Part shown: positions 22,401 to 35,430 of the stretch, one piece after another
Layout of the letters: each line of letters begins with the position of its first letter
Numbering within the stretch: the stretch's first letter is position 1
NCBI RefSeq assembly: GCF_910592395.1
Contig: NC_088311.1
Span: forward strand, 4,838,501-4,902,500
DNA: 64,000 nucleotides
DNA from: Lineus longissimus
Lineage: Eukaryota; Nemertea; Pilidiophora; Heteronemertea; Lineidae
Direction: 5' to 3'
Program-made: the position numbers and the translations under genes
Notes under the pieces: generated by a model
Database searches by the model: none
Seen by the model: only the letters and a program-made list of their open reading frames with translations
Told to the model about the DNA's origin: nothing

Positions 22401-24634
22401 TATTTTTAAACTCCTTACGGTTGCTGAGCTTCCAGGCGGAAAGCAAACTTACTCCTTCGGACGAGTCGAAACGGATGACATGATAAAATAGCTAAATCAG
22501 CCAATACTAAAACCTTTTAGGATCCGTTACGACATTTTTTTGGATCCGTTATTGCTTTTTTGGATCCGATACGATGTGATGACTTGAAATCACATGATAT
22601 GAATCGAGTTACGCTATTGGCCAAGAACATTTGGTAGCATAATATATAGGATTGGTCCACCGATGACTCTAACCTAACTGGTAATCTTTACCTACCATCT
22701 TTAGCATGTTCGTCGCGGTAGGGCTAACATCATTCCTTAACTTATTGTGGATTTGGACAATTGTACTTCGGGTACTGGAATCTACGGCTATAAAACGAAC
22801 ACATGAACATGTTGAAAGGTTTTCCCAGTCGATTGAAGAAAACAAGTACACGTACGACCAAAGACTGTTACCGTTTTATCTTGTTTCGGTGTGTTTTTTT
22901 GCGAAAGTTTTGCGAGTTTAGTTATTGTTGTTGTTATTCTTCCTCTTTCAGTTTGCTTCTCTTTTCTTCTCCTTCAACGTTTGCTCCGCAGTTTTTGGAA
23001 CACCATGTATTAATGAAGTAGTGTTTTCAGCGGTATGACCATGATAATTGAGTACGCAACAGACCATGTTCTTTCGTTAAGTGCAAAAAAACGTACAAGA
23101 AATACCGAGGGGAATACATGTATAGTCTTTGAGAACAGTGTTTAAGTGAGATAACGTTTTGATTGGCCACCCGATATCAACTATACGTATAAATACCTTC
23201 TGTATCTCCGAAACTAAGCACTCCCACATGGTCTGAGCTGAATGGCCTGAACTGATTCTCTGCGGTGTACACTGCAATAGATTGAAGCCAGATATGGTTG
23301 TTCAAGGGTGTTCATATTCACTATCATTTTTAAGTGCCATCAGAGCTACGTAAGTACATGTAGCCCCTTTCTAAACAGTGTACGCAGAACATACATCTAT
23401 ATGTAATGAACAAGGACTTGTACTAGTAGAAGATGTCGAGAACAGTCTGAAAGATACAACTTGGCTGATTATAAAGATACCTTACCAGCACAATTGCCCC
23501 ATATCTTGTCTCGGTCGTAGCTACTGGTCGTGGCGCACCAAGGAACGGACGAGTAAAGTAGGCAATATTTGTATTCCTTGCCTTCATATGTGAATGGGAA
23601 TCTGCAGACAGTACCATTTGCATTTCCTCCGAAGGTTTCCATCTTTGGGCTCGCTTGAATATTGAAATGGTGCGTTATGCCTGTTAGTTTTGAGGAGGTC
23701 AGGCTCGAACTTCCAAATTAAGGTGTTTGCCGTAAAAAGATGTGTTTTTTTGCTATCGACAAGAAGGCGATATCGTACAAAGTATCATTCAATAGTTTAG
23801 TGATAAACTCATTTTTAACTTAATACCGGTATTGACCTTATCATTGACTAGTAATTCCCTATTGATACTGGAATAGGCAAAACCACAACTCACCAGTTGC
23901 ATCGCACCATCCCCACTCTTTGTCTTTCTCATAGTTAGGCGTCAGGCTGCACCAGGCCTTTTCCGGGTTACCATAGTAAAGACAATCATAATTCAGGACG
24001 CCGTTGTAGATGAAGGGAAAGCTGCAAGGTTTCGCTTTTTCAGTCTTCACCGTGACCCGCTCTGAAATTGAAAGATACACTGCGTATATGAAAGTTGTAT
24101 GAAATGACACAAATGCAACTTACAGAGAAGTGGAAGCTGATAACGATTAAAAGGGCGGCTAAACTGAAACACACTAGCAAAAATATATCAGCATGTTGAT
24201 GCCGTTGATGTTTGATATTTGTCTGCGAGAACAGCAAAACATACCGGCGTTACTACATCACTGTAGTAAACAACACTACACAAGTTGCTGGAAGCGGCAA
24301 CGCTCCTGAAGACATGGCATCCCAACGCCACCAAACCCATGCCAGTACAACAGCATTGAAGGTTGGAAGTGAATAATTTGATTAGATACAGCACCTAATG
24401 CAGGGACCCTCGCACAGATTTTGGTTGTGCAGCTGAAACCCGCACCATTATTTGAAATCGCTACAAATAACCACGTGTTACTACTTAAAGAGGATACGAT
24501 TAAGTTAGGAAGCATTTTGCTTAACGCAGCTGTTAATTAGTGACTTTCAAAGCATGTTGCATGTACTTACCATCGGCATCGGCTAGTGAGAGGCAAAAAA
24601 TAATGCAAACACCAATACTCCTCCATCCCCACAT
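19414..24634 (-). CDS. CAP gene 1: secreted FN2-FN2-CAP-EGF-ShKT protein
   Basis: Eleven exons in transcription order: 24571-24634, 23894-24061, 23486-23653, 23197-23271, 22696-22787, 22125-22209, 21389-21531, 21031-21119, 20599-20690, 20073-20174, 19414-19532. They sum to 1197 nt, 398 aa, with every junction in phase. Domains: signal peptide (MWGWRSIG then a hydrophobic core, aa 1-20); FN2 (22-77, WGWCDAT); FN2 (78-133, WCATTSSYDRDKIWGNC); linker (134-158); CAP/SCP (159-325, HNKLRNDVSPTATNMLKM, HFTYGT, GHYTQVVWAD, YACNYGPGGNY); EGF-like (326-359, CLNNGG, CTCNC); ShKT-like (360-398, six Cys, PKMCGVCP end). FN2 modules bind collagen or choline lipids in known proteins, and CAP domains bind sterols or lipids or act as secreted effectors; the function here is unknown. 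The GENL glutamate of the CAP tetrad is Gln (GQNL). Gene 1 differs from genes 2-3 mainly in the FN2 exons. Confidence 0.9.
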
Positions 24635-24672
24635 TTTGAAAAATGGTAGTTTGTGAAGGGCCTTGAGGCCAA

Positions 24673-24678
24673 TTTATA
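24673..24678 (-). promoter_or_regulatory. Core promoter of CAP gene 1
   Basis: The minus strand reads TATAAATTGGCCTCAAGGCC, with TATA 39 nt upstream of the ATG, implying a very short leader. Further upstream are an inverted CCAAT (GGCCAATCCTCAT) and an E-box in GCTGCAGCTGCTGG, conserved in all four units. Confidence 0.55.
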
Positions 24679-25085
24679 CATGTGGACCTAATGTAAGTCA
24701 TTATTTCCCTTTCAACCAGCAGCTGCAGCTTATGATGAGGATTGGCCATCAGTCTAATTACTTGCCAATGGGGTGTTATTGTCATTTTTAGAGATGGTAT
24801 ACAATTTATGTTGTCATTGTTGAGACCTATGTCAATCGAGAAAATTTAATGAAATATCATTCTGTACCTTTCAAATATTTACATTTAATTTCAGCTAATC
24901 TCAGCATATTTTTGACGATTTGCCAGATTTGCGGATTATGTTGGGTGATTATGGTAATTTTATATTGGTTTATTTTATAATTTTGGTGGCCGCTGTAATG
25001 AGCGTAAGAACCATCAAGAATAAAGGATTCGGTTTACGGGGCATATTTGTGCGAATTGAACAGATGCGCACCAATAAGGAGATGA

Positions 25086-25170
25086 AGTACAGTGGAACCT
25101 CCCTTAGCGGACGCCTCTTTATTAAGGACGACCTCTCTAATATGGATAGTAGTTTTTTAGATATGGGAGA
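25086..25170 (+). mobile_element. pogo/Tigger-like transposon end (fragment)
   Basis: TACAGTGGAACCTCCCTTAG followed by CGGACGCCTC-type sequence resembles the terminal repeat of pogo/Tigger-like elements (CAGTGGAACC...), preceded by the TA target. Equivalent fragments are at about 35303 and 45402, and a related one (TACAGTGGAACCCCGGTCGG) is at about 52647. No matching far end was identified, so these are truncated copies. Confidence 0.4.
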
Positions 25171-25216
25171 TGCACAGTGTCGCTGGGCTTTTTTCTAGAC
25201 CGCCCCACCCCTTTTT

Positions 25217-28074
25217 AGCTCACCTGTCAGGTGAGCTAATACGATACCGCGGCGTCTGGCGTCCGTCGTCGTCCGTCGTCGTCGTTGTCGTCGTCGTCGT
25301 CGTCGTCCGTCGTTAACTTTTGACAAAATCGTGGCACGTTTCTTAACCGCTTGACCCAGAAAGTTCACACTTGGTGTGTGTGTACCCCTAGGCAAGACCT
25401 TCCTATAGAATGAAAATCAGCGCAATTTGACTGCTGGTCTGCCATATAGGGGGTGCTCTTTGAAAACCTATTTTTGTCATTTTGAAGCTTATGGTTAAAG
25501 CTAGAGCGATGAAAATTTTATGGTGGGTGTATCTAATAAAGGTACATCACATATCACACGGGTTTTTGATTTGACGTTCATTTCAAGGTCACAGAGGTCG
25601 AACTCTAAAATTTCTTTGATCATGGCACGTTTTTTTGCTATTGGTCATAGACTCTCTAAATTTGATATGTAGACACCTATTGGGCATCTCTACATGTTGA
25701 CACAGATTTAGGTCAGTGTGACCTACTATTCAGGTATAAGTAGGTCAAGGTTAAAAAAGCCCATTTTCCAGCAGATTGAAGTTTGAAATGAAGTTTTAGA
25801 GGTCGGCCTGATATAGAGGTTTCGATATTAAATAGATTAATTTCTTTTCATATCACTAGGTGACGGTATTGTGCAAAAATGTCAGTTGGCACATTGCCAG
25901 CAGTTTTGAATTTCGCGGTTCGAGGCAATCCGTCGGGGTATCCCAGATGCGCAGTGTTGTACTGCGCCACTAGATCTGCATACTACAAGTATGGAAGACA
26001 GCCATTTTATGAATTTGAAGCGAGACTAAGAAGGAATTAAATCACCTTGAATCAATGCTAAAACTTAATCATTCGCTCTTCGGATGAGGTCGTATGTGTT
26101 GATTACATTCTTGTGATTGGTTTGAGATGATTAGTTTGTCCTCATTGCCGGTTGTTTTAGAAAATTTTGACTGTGATTGGAAGGTAAAATGAGAAACTTG
26201 TCACACTGTTCTTCGGCTTGGAATGGGGATAGTCAATGCAGAGCCAGTTGGTACAAGCTGCCTTGCGAATCGGGGTGGCGTAATAATACTGTGAAAGAAC
26301 AATAAAATGATGAATTGTAGCAGTGTGTGTCAGAAATTATGTGATTTCCATTGCATTTGACGATCCCAAAGTTTCGAGAGTATGGCAAAATGGCGCCTGC
26401 CGTCATTGGAGATTAGCGTGAAGCCGGAACCTTTCGTTACAATGTGGGCTTTTAAACACAAGTTAATGGTTTATAATCACCCAGACGCTACTCATTAGGT
26501 AAACCTCTACTAAAAACACTTGCTTTAATTTTTGTAAACATGTCACGAGTGCTTAAAAAGAACCATTTTTGTGATCGTTTTTCGTCGCTGTAGAAATGTA
26601 CACAGTCAGAGTCAGTCAGTCAGTGTGTCAACACTGTTATTAGTATACACATGAATCCATGATACACGGAGACACGAATGTAAACATTTGCCTGTTGGGT
26701 CGGAAGGAGTTCACCGTTACCGATCACTGCCCCAAGAAAGGTCATCTGAGCTGGTTGACTAAAGTAGATGATGATAATGATGAAAATGTAGCACAGCTGT
26801 CATCAGTGCTTTTATAGTTAGGCCTATAGTCGGATTCATAAGTAAATGTCACTGACTGCCCTTTTGGGTCGCTGTGCAAAAACTATTGGGCCGATTTCTT
26901 CAAAGTTTGGTTTTTCTTGAATCTAATTTCGGGACCCAACACAATTTCCAGGTTAGAGATTTGCAAATTATAAAGAAAAAAATTCTCAACTTTGGAGCCC
27001 TTTGGCCATTTTGGGGGGAATCTGGAGGGCCCGATTTTTTTTGATGGATAGTTCTAAATGAAACTTGGCAGCTTTAAAGATACACACGAAAAAAAATTAA
27101 CCTGAACATTTCAGCAAAATGCATCCAGAAATAAGCAGTACAGAGGAGAAAATGTCAAAACCAATACACTACGTCAATGTACACCAATACATACAAAAAA
27201 AATTATTTCGTAACCACGGTTACTGAAATATGAAAATCCTCTTGGGTCCCGAAATTAGATTCAAGAAAAACCAAACTTTGAAGAAATCGGCCCAGTAGTT
27301 TTTGCGCAGCGGCCCAAAAGGGCAGTGACATTTACTTATGAATCCGACTATACACCTTTCCAGAAATGGGGCGCTGAGTGTCCGAAATAATGATGTCATA
27401 AGGGGAAACTAGGCCTTATGGTGGAGGGACAAAGGAGATAGTCATGGTTGACCAACACACTTGAACGCCTTTAATGACGGACAAGGGGGAAAAAGTTAGT
27501 TCCAATGCAAGCCACCAATTTCGGGAAGCGAATAGGGCTGTATAGGGCTGTCTTGTAACTATGTTATTGTCTCAAAATGAATACAAACTGCTACCTAGTT
27601 ACTCAGTACATCATATTCTATACTGTGCATTCCTTGCTTAAATTGTTCTTGTATCATATTTTTCAACATTTCTCTCTCATCGCAAGCCGAGGATAAATAC
27701 TCCTTTCAAGATAGCGTAATCACACGCAATTCCACGGGTACATCCCATTCATTTGAAATTTCGCCCAATGACAGCAGGTTTTACAAAATGTAAATGCGCT
27801 GTTTATTTTCAATAGTCACTGAATAGCTAAGACACATGTAAACCCGTCTTAATTGGCCAGAAAACATCTCTCAGCTTCTCCCACAAATAACGATTCACTT
27901 ATTCCAACGTCAGTAACATGTGCACGCGGAAAACAATACGACTAACTCCACTTTTTCAAGACAAACTACACCATCCCACAACTATTGCATGATTAACCCC
28001 TAACAATGACAAGTTCTTCCTCATACTCTCCCTTTCATATCGACAGGTGAGCACAATGGCCCTGGCCATTTCAT
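25217..28074. mobile_element. 2.86 kb insertion in the spacer of CAP unit 1
   Basis: The gene 3/4 spacer reads ACCCCTTTT directly joined to ATTTTACTCC, while here 2.86 kb lie between those words. The left end is a perfect hairpin, GCTCACCTGTCAGGTGAGC, followed by a (GTC)n-rich tract to about 25313. The right end carries GACAGGTGAGC and the hairpin AATGGCCCTGGCCATT. The shared GCTCACCTGTC at both ends gives a short inverted terminal repeat. No transposase frame is visible and a MITE is nested inside at 26827-27350. The class is undetermined. Confidence 0.6.
26827..27350. mobile_element. 524-bp MITE with long TIRs and TA duplication (copy in unit 1)
   Basis: The ends are inverted copies of about 110 bp, opening TAGTCGGATTCATAAGTAAA and closing with its complement. 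Both sides are flanked by TA (26825-26826, 27351-27352), as expected for a Tc1/mariner-type non-autonomous element. The centre (about 300 bp) is non-coding. Confidence 0.75.
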
Positions 28075-28108
28075 ATTTTACTCCTTCTGTTTAGTATGTC
28101 ATCTCTCG

Positions 28109-28940
28109 ACGCAAGGGCCCAACGCGCCGCGTAGCGGCAAAAAAGCGTAGCTGGCGAAACATTTATTAAACGGGTCACCGTCACTTATTATTGGACTAAT
28201 AGCGCATTTACGGGGTTGCAACTATTTTGCTTTATAGTGTCACCAGGAAAGAAAAGCATGCGACCTAACGCCGATCTATTTGCATAAAGTGATAATTGGA
28301 AGGTATATAGTAGGAAATATCAATAAAATAATCATTCCATGTCGTCTTTTGAGGGCATTTTTGATTGTAAAAAATATATGTGTACGTCACCGGAGTCTCT
28401 GCAATGATAATTTTATCACAGCAGTCTCGCGCAAGTAGAAGTTCATTACCTATTAGTTCTTCACTTATTAGTCTCAATGTCTGGCGCAAGGCTAGACGTT
28501 TTCCATTACTATTTCACTACGATGTCTGACAAGAAGGAGCAGTGCGCGAGATATGCTAATGAGCAGACTTCCCTCGCTTGAGTTTCGGAAGAATGTTCCA
28601 TATCGCGTTAAGCTGACCACTGCTGACCATGACAGGCGTGCATTGGACTGGTACAGGTTGGAACTGAACATTGAATATGCTGGTGGTGACGCTTTCTGAT
28701 GAGAAGTTGGTCGTGACTGATGCAGTATCCTTGGACTTGTCCACAGCATCGTTCAATCATTGCTCTCTGAGCTGCCTTGATTCTGTACTTACCCAAATAC
28801 TGAGACCAAATGCCTGTTGACTGTGCTTTAAGAGAGACTGGCGCCATGCCTAGTCTCTCTTAAAGCACAGTCAACAGACACCAACCCCCTCAGACTCAGA
28901 AACCACAAACGCCCAACCCTTCCTGCTACCTTAATACTTC
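28109..28940. mobile_element. 0.83 kb second spacer insertion with a perfect hairpin
   Basis: Absent from the gene 3/4 spacer, where TCATCTCTCG runs almost straight into GATGCCATTTTCTCGC. Inside, 28815-28839 and 28852-28876 form a perfect 25-bp inverted repeat (TGTTGACTGTGC / GCACAGTCAACA at the outer ends) around a 12-nt loop. A minus-strand open frame at 28556-28756 (66 aa) has no recognisable domain. The nature of the insertion is unknown. Confidence 0.45.
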
Positions 28941-29591
28941 TGGTTGACAAATGCCATTTTCTCGCAATACTCTATCGTGAACGTGAAAGGGGAGATGCGC
29001 AGTGTCGCTCGGGAATCCCTTGATCCACCTCCCGACCTGGCAGCGGACGCAGTAATGGTCCAGTTTTGCTTGAAGTTTCCTGTGGAACACAGCGTCAGAA
29101 TGTTATGACGATCTTCAGGCTGACAATGATGCGTTATAAGGTCTTTTCACAAACTGGGCGATAGGCAAGCAACAAGTGTGTGAACAGGTGAAAAGTCGTT
29201 ACCAGTGACAACATGGTAGTTTTCTCTTGTCATTTGGCACCTTTCTTCCTGGTTCGTCACTCAGATGCGGTGGCCGCCCGGTTGGCCTTCTCTCGATGGT
29301 TTAAAAAATAATAATTTGCTGTTTTCAGATGCATCGCAAGATTCATCAATCAGCTTATTGTATCACTGGCTTACGCAGGATAACTACAGTTGTATGCACT
29401 GTACTGCATTATCGTAAAGACTCAACAACATCTGATTTCAATTCATAATTCTTTATTACATATAGTAATAGTAGATTTATTTTCATCAAGTTAACGGACA
29501 CTGGCTATGAGCATGAAACGAGCATATTGACTTGTTAATGTTGCATTATCCCACACCGTGATATGAAGCAACAGTAACAACTGCCACCTTT

Positions 29592-32500
29592 CTAAGGACA
29601 GACCCCGCACATTTTTGGACATTCGAAAGGCACATTGGTAGCCGTTGTACACAATTTAACTCCGTAAGAACTTGAGCAGTACCAAGCATCTTTGAAAGCA
29701 CCGCAATCAACTGGAAAGGAATGAAAAGTTTGTTAAAGTGAAGCGGAAGAAGTAACAAACACCGAACAACAATGATGAAAATACGCTGCATACTTTGTTA
29801 GGTAGTATTTCATCTGATTTGAGGACGACAGAAGGTGGTCTGCCTGTAACTCGTGCGGACTGCCGCGACGTGAGCTGCTGAAAGAAGCAGCTCCCCTCTT
29901 GACAAAGGGATTTTTAGATAAAAGTCGAATATAATTACATACCACAACCTGATCCATGACACTGAAATCTATGTTTCCCAGAGATATAGACCATAAAAAG
30001 AGTTACCAACGCTTAATCCTTTATCTACGCGCCAAGGACTAAGCCTATCTTTCCACTTCAATGGTTGATAGTTCGAATCAGACCACGCCTAATTATCGGG
30101 TAAAACTTCCATTTCTGAAGCATTTCCAATAACTAGTATAAACAAAATACCAGGTACATGCAAGTGTCCGCATCTCTCTTTGTATAAATAGCGCGAGAGG
30201 AATTCCTTCAAATTGGGTATATATTGTTGGGTTGTTTTTGGTAAGTGGTTTTTGTTGTTTTTCACCTACTTGCGCAGCGTGAACCCACTTGCCCTTCTTT
30301 ACAGTTACAAGTGCATGTTTTTGTGTCCACTGCACCTCCATTATTTAGGCAAATGTTTTCACCACCGCAATCTGAAATTGAAATAGGTACAATGATACCG
30401 GTACGTGTCATAATAATCCAATCGGTCAGAAAGAGTTTCTTCAGAGGATCATTCCCGTTTCTTCCTAAAGAGCTAATCATCAATACTCATTATTTCTCAC
30501 GAGGTGGGCTGTTATTAGCCGTTACGATTAATTAAGATACTTGTCACGAACGATAAGATGAGTTGCAGCCTACCTCATGAACTTGTTGCCAAAGCACCTG
30601 GTTTGCTAAATTTGTTTAATGTTTGGATTAGTTAGCAACGACAAATGACCACGGAACAAGTTTGAAAGTTCTAAAATCAGTGATTTTGAAGGCCATTTCG
30701 GCTGTGAGAAAGTGACAAGATTTTGGTGCAGTTGCGATTTCCGATGAGTGCAGTTCATACGCTGGCTTTATTTGCACTGATATAACACCACCTACCGCAT
30801 AGATTTTTATATGTTGAATCTCGGTTCATGCATGACGAGCCTGCATCTCCTTTTGTGTATGGTTTGTAAGCTGGATTATAGTTACCACTGAAAAACATGT
30901 TGGTAATGTTCATCTTTTCTACTGACATTTTAGAAAGCGCTATTGATAGGGACTAAGTATGGTATTTTGGTGAGTATTTCTCACAAAAAGCACACGAGTG
31001 GAATTTCTGAGGTATCGGACTACACCTGAGACTGATGGTCTCCGATATCCGAGTCTGATGGTCTGCCGAGACCGCAGGTCGAGGGAGTTTGAAGCCGAAG
31101 CTGTTGAACTCTGCACATGCGGATGCAGGGTGATGTATTGCACATACATGTACATCCAGCCTGAGGTTGTTGTGGAACGAGTTACCACTCAATTCATGTT
31201 TGTCTGATGGACGAAATGTGTACCTACCCTGGTCCGTAATTGCAGGCATAAATGTAGTTTCTTTCGCCACATTTCTTCATGGCACACCCAACAAGGCTAG
31301 TGTCTGCCCACACAACCTATGAAAAGAAGATGAATCTAGGGTGTATAGATATAATCGTTTTACCAAAACGCATATTGTTTGCGTTAATTGTGTTTGTAAA
31401 ACCATTTTTATTCGATGGAAATTAAGAGGTTGCACTACATGGACAAGTCAATAATGTAGCGTTTTCCCTAGTGATGAACAAACCAATTGTATATCCCATC
31501 CCCGCAAGCTTCTCAACGACCCCAAATAGAAATTAGACAACAGCAAACAGAATTAGGAAGAGTAGGTACATGAACATGTACATACCTGTGTATAATGACC
31601 AGTAACACCAGACGTTGTGTAAGTGCCGTAGGTGAAATGCTTGATCTCATTGTGCCAAGCGTTAATTGCAGTATTCCAAGTTTCATGCACTTCGGAGAAA
31701 AAGAGGTTTTGGCCCAATGCTGCTTTCCCTGTGAATGTATCAAGAAATGGTGGGGTTTTTTTTACAGAAGGCGCGATATTTTATTCTAGTTGAATAGGAT
31801 CGTACATGTACTTTTCTTCTTTCACACGAAAAGCCAAGTTGAAAATTCAAATCTTAACACGTAAGTTACTTTTATGTAACATAACCAGTCTTTCAAATAA
31901 TTGATTCGGAGGACTCTGACATAACGGTGCAGATTTGCATCGAATCGAGCAAATCTGAATTTAATTCGTATCGGAGTTATAATTAAACAAAACAAAACAT
32001 GAAGCATCAAAAGAATATACTACATATGATTGTTTTTTTTAAGTATATGTACGCTTTACATCTGCTATTTTCTCGTCAAAGGAATCTGAAAACGTCAAGT
32101 TAAGACGTCACTCGTAATCAGCCCCATCCGTCTTCTGGCCGTGCGTGGCATTTAACACATTTGGGCGCTATCATTGTGCGTACAAACTTTGGACGCCTTA
32201 AACAAGGCATGACCCCCACTTGCTCCATAGCCGGCAAATAAAAGGGATTCGGTAAAGTCTCGGACTTTTTCTTAACACACACACAGTATATGATGATAAT
32301 TCGGCTCATTGTTTTCACTAGGATGCACTGCTTGTCCTAGGACTACCTACCTGGTACAGTGTTCACGCTTGGATGCTCTCTTTTGCACTGGTTAACCCAT
32401 TTCCTTGCAAGATTCTCTAACTCAAGGTCATAAGACTGTAAATAGTTTAAAAATATATGATATTTTAAATCATGATTACGAATGCGTCAAGGCATAGTGG

Positions 32501-34848
32501 TTGGGACATGTGAAGACTCTGTATGTTTAAATGCATACATCAAAACAAACCACAGTCAATGATGGCCATGCGAGAGCATACAATAGCAAATTACTGCCGA
32601 AAAGAATCGGAAAAAGTTTCTTTTTAAACTCCTTACGGTTGCTGAGCTTCCAGGCGGAAAGCAGACTTACTCCTTCGGACGAGTCGAAACGGATGACATG
32701 ATAAAATAGCTAAATCAGCCAATACTAAAACCTTTTAGGATCCGTTACGACATTTTTTTTGGATCCGTTATTGCTTTTTTGGATCCGATACGATGTGATG
32801 ACTTGAAATCACATGATGTGAATCGAGTTACGCTATTGGCCAAGAACATTTGGTAGCATAATATATAGGATTGGTCCACCGATGACTCTAACCTAACTGG
32901 TAATCTTTACCTACCATCTTTAGCATGTTCGTCGCGGTAGGGCTAACATCATTCCTTAACTTATTGTGGATTTGGACAATCGTACTTCGGGTACTAGAAT
33001 CTACGGCTATAAAACGAACACATGAACATGTTGAAAGGTTTTCCCAGTCGATTGAAGAAAACAAGTACACGTACGACCAAAGTCTGTTACCGTTTTATCT
33101 TGTTTCGGTGTGTTCTTTTGCGAAAGTTTTGCGAGTTTAGTTATTGTTGTTGTTATTCTTCCTCTTCCAGTTTGCTTCTCTTTTCTTCTCATTCAACGTT
33201 TGCTCCTCACTTTTTGGAACACCTTGTTTGAAAGAAGTAGTGTTTTCAGCGGTGTGACCATGATAATTGAGTACGCAACAGACCATGTTCTTTCGTTAAG
33301 TGCAAACACGTACAAGAAATCCGAGGGGAATACATGTATAGTCTTTGAGAACAGTGTTTAAGTGAGATAACGTTTTGATTGGCCACCCGATGTCAACTAT
33401 ACGTACCTTCTGCATTTCCGAAACTAAGCACTCCCACGTGGTCTGGGCTGAATGGCCTGAACTGATTCTCTGCGGTGTACACTGAAATAGATTGAAGCCA
33501 GATATGGTTGTTCAAGTCAAGTTAGTCAGATACTTGGTGTTCATATTCACTATCATTTTTAAGAGCGATGAGAGCTGCGTTAGCCCCTTTCTAAACAGTG
33601 TACGCAGAACATACATGTACTGTACATGTAATAAAAAGGGCAGTCTAGAACAGTCTGAAAGATACAACTTAGCAGATGATAAAAATACCTTACCAGAACA
33701 ATAGCCCCATGTCTTGTCTTGGTCGTAGCAACTGGTTGTGGCGCACCAAGGAAGGAGCGATTCACTAATGCAATATTTGTATTCCTTGCCTTCATATGTG
33801 AATGGGAATTTGCAGACAGTACCATTTGCATTTCCTCCGAAGGTTTCCATCTTTGGGCTCGCTTGAATATTGAAATGGTGCGTTATGCCTGTTAGTTTTG
33901 AGGAGGTCAGGCTCGAACATCCAAATTAAGGTGTTTGCCGTAAAAAGATGTTTTTTTTTGCTATCGACAAGAAGGCGATATCGTACAAAGTATCATTCAA
34001 TAGTTTAGTGATAAACTCATTTTTAACTTAATACCGGTAGTGACCTTATCATTGACTAGTAATTCCCTATTGATACTGGAATAGGCAAAACCTCAACTCA
34101 CCAGTTGCATCGCACCATCCCCACTCTTTGTCTTTCTCATAGTTAGGCGTCAGGCTGCACCAGGCCTTTCCCGGCCTACCACCGTAAAGACAATCATAAT
34201 TCAGGACGCCGTTGTAGATGAAGGGAAAGCTGCAAGGTTTCGCTTGTTCAGTCTTCACCGTGACCCGCCCTGAAATTGAAAGATACACCGCGTATATGAA
34301 AGTTGTATGAAATGACACAATTTCAACAGTGAAGTGGAAGCTGATAAAGATTTAAAGAGCGGCTAAACTGAAACACACAAGTAAAAATATACCAGCATGT
34401 TGATGCCGTTGATGTTTGATATTTGTCTGCGAGAACAGCAAAACATACCGGCGTTACTACATCACTGTAGTGCATGTACATGTATAACACTACACAAGTT
34501 GCTGGAAGCGGCACCGCTCCTGAAGACATGGCATCGCAACGCCACCAAACCCATGCCAGTATAACAGCAATGAAGATTAGAAGTGAATAATTTGATTAGA
34601 TACAGCACCTAATGCAGGAACCCTCGCACAGGTTTTGGTTGTGCAGCTGAAACCCGCACCATTATTTGAAATCGCTACAAGTAACCACGTGTTACTACTT
34701 AAAGAGGATACGATTAAGTTAGGAAGCATTTTGCTTAACACAGCTGTTAATTAGTGACTTTCAAAGCATGGTGCATGTACTTACCATCGGCATCGGCTAG
34801 TGAGAGGCAAAAAATAATGCAAACACCAATACTCCTCCATCCCCACAT
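29592..34848 (-). CDS. CAP gene 2: secreted FN2-FN2-CAP-EGF-ShKT protein
   Basis: Exons in order: 34785-34848, 34102-34269, 33694-33861, 33407-33481, 32915-33006, 32351-32435, 31586-31728, 31228-31316, 30796-30887, 30270-30371, 29592-29710. Every exon has the same length and phase as in gene 1 (1197 nt, 398 aa). The second FN2 ends WGYCS and has two extra cysteines in the CATTSCYDQDK and SLLPWC region compared by eye with gene 1 (one in CYDQ). No stop or frameshift is seen, so the copy appears functional. Introns and flanks are near-identical to unit 3, so gene 2 and gene 3 are the youngest pair. Confidence 0.9.
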
Positions 34849-34886
34849 TTTGAAAAATGGTAGTTTGTGTAGGGCCTTGAGGCCAA

Positions 34887-34892
34887 TTTATA
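34887..34892 (-). promoter_or_regulatory. Core promoter of CAP gene 2
   Basis: Same TATAAATTGGCC arrangement as gene 1, 39 nt upstream of ATG 34848. Confidence 0.55.
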
Positions 34893-35430
34893 CATGTAGA
34901 CCTAATGTTAGACATTATGTCCCTTTCGACCAGCAGCTGCAGCTTAGATTGATGAGGATTGGGCATCTAATTACTTGCCAATGTGGTGTTATTGCCATTT
35001 TTTAGAGATGGTATACAATTTATGTTGTCATTGTTGAGACCTATGTCAATCGAGAAAATTTAATGAAATATCATTCTGTACCTTTCAAATATTTACATTT
35101 AATTTCAGCTAATCTCAGCATATTTTGGACGATTTGCCAGATTTGCGGATTATGTTGAGTGATTATGGTAACTTTATATTGGTTTGTTTTGTAATTTTGT
35201 TCACGCTGCAATGAGCGTAAGAACCATCAAGAATAAAGGATTCGGTTTACGGGGCATATTTGTGCGAATTGAACAGATGCGCACCAATAAGGAGATGAAG
35301 TACAGTTGAACCTCCCTTAGCGGACGCCTCTTTATTAAGGACGACCTCTCTAATATGGATAGTAGTTTTTTAGATATGGGAGATGCACAGTGTCGCTGGG
35401 CTTTTTTCTAGACCGCCCCACCCCTTTTTA

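Noticed and set aside
25195-25395. Arg-rich minus-strand frame over the GTC tract, and its copy at 35408
   Set aside because: It is a translation of the trinucleotide repeat at the end of the inserted element.
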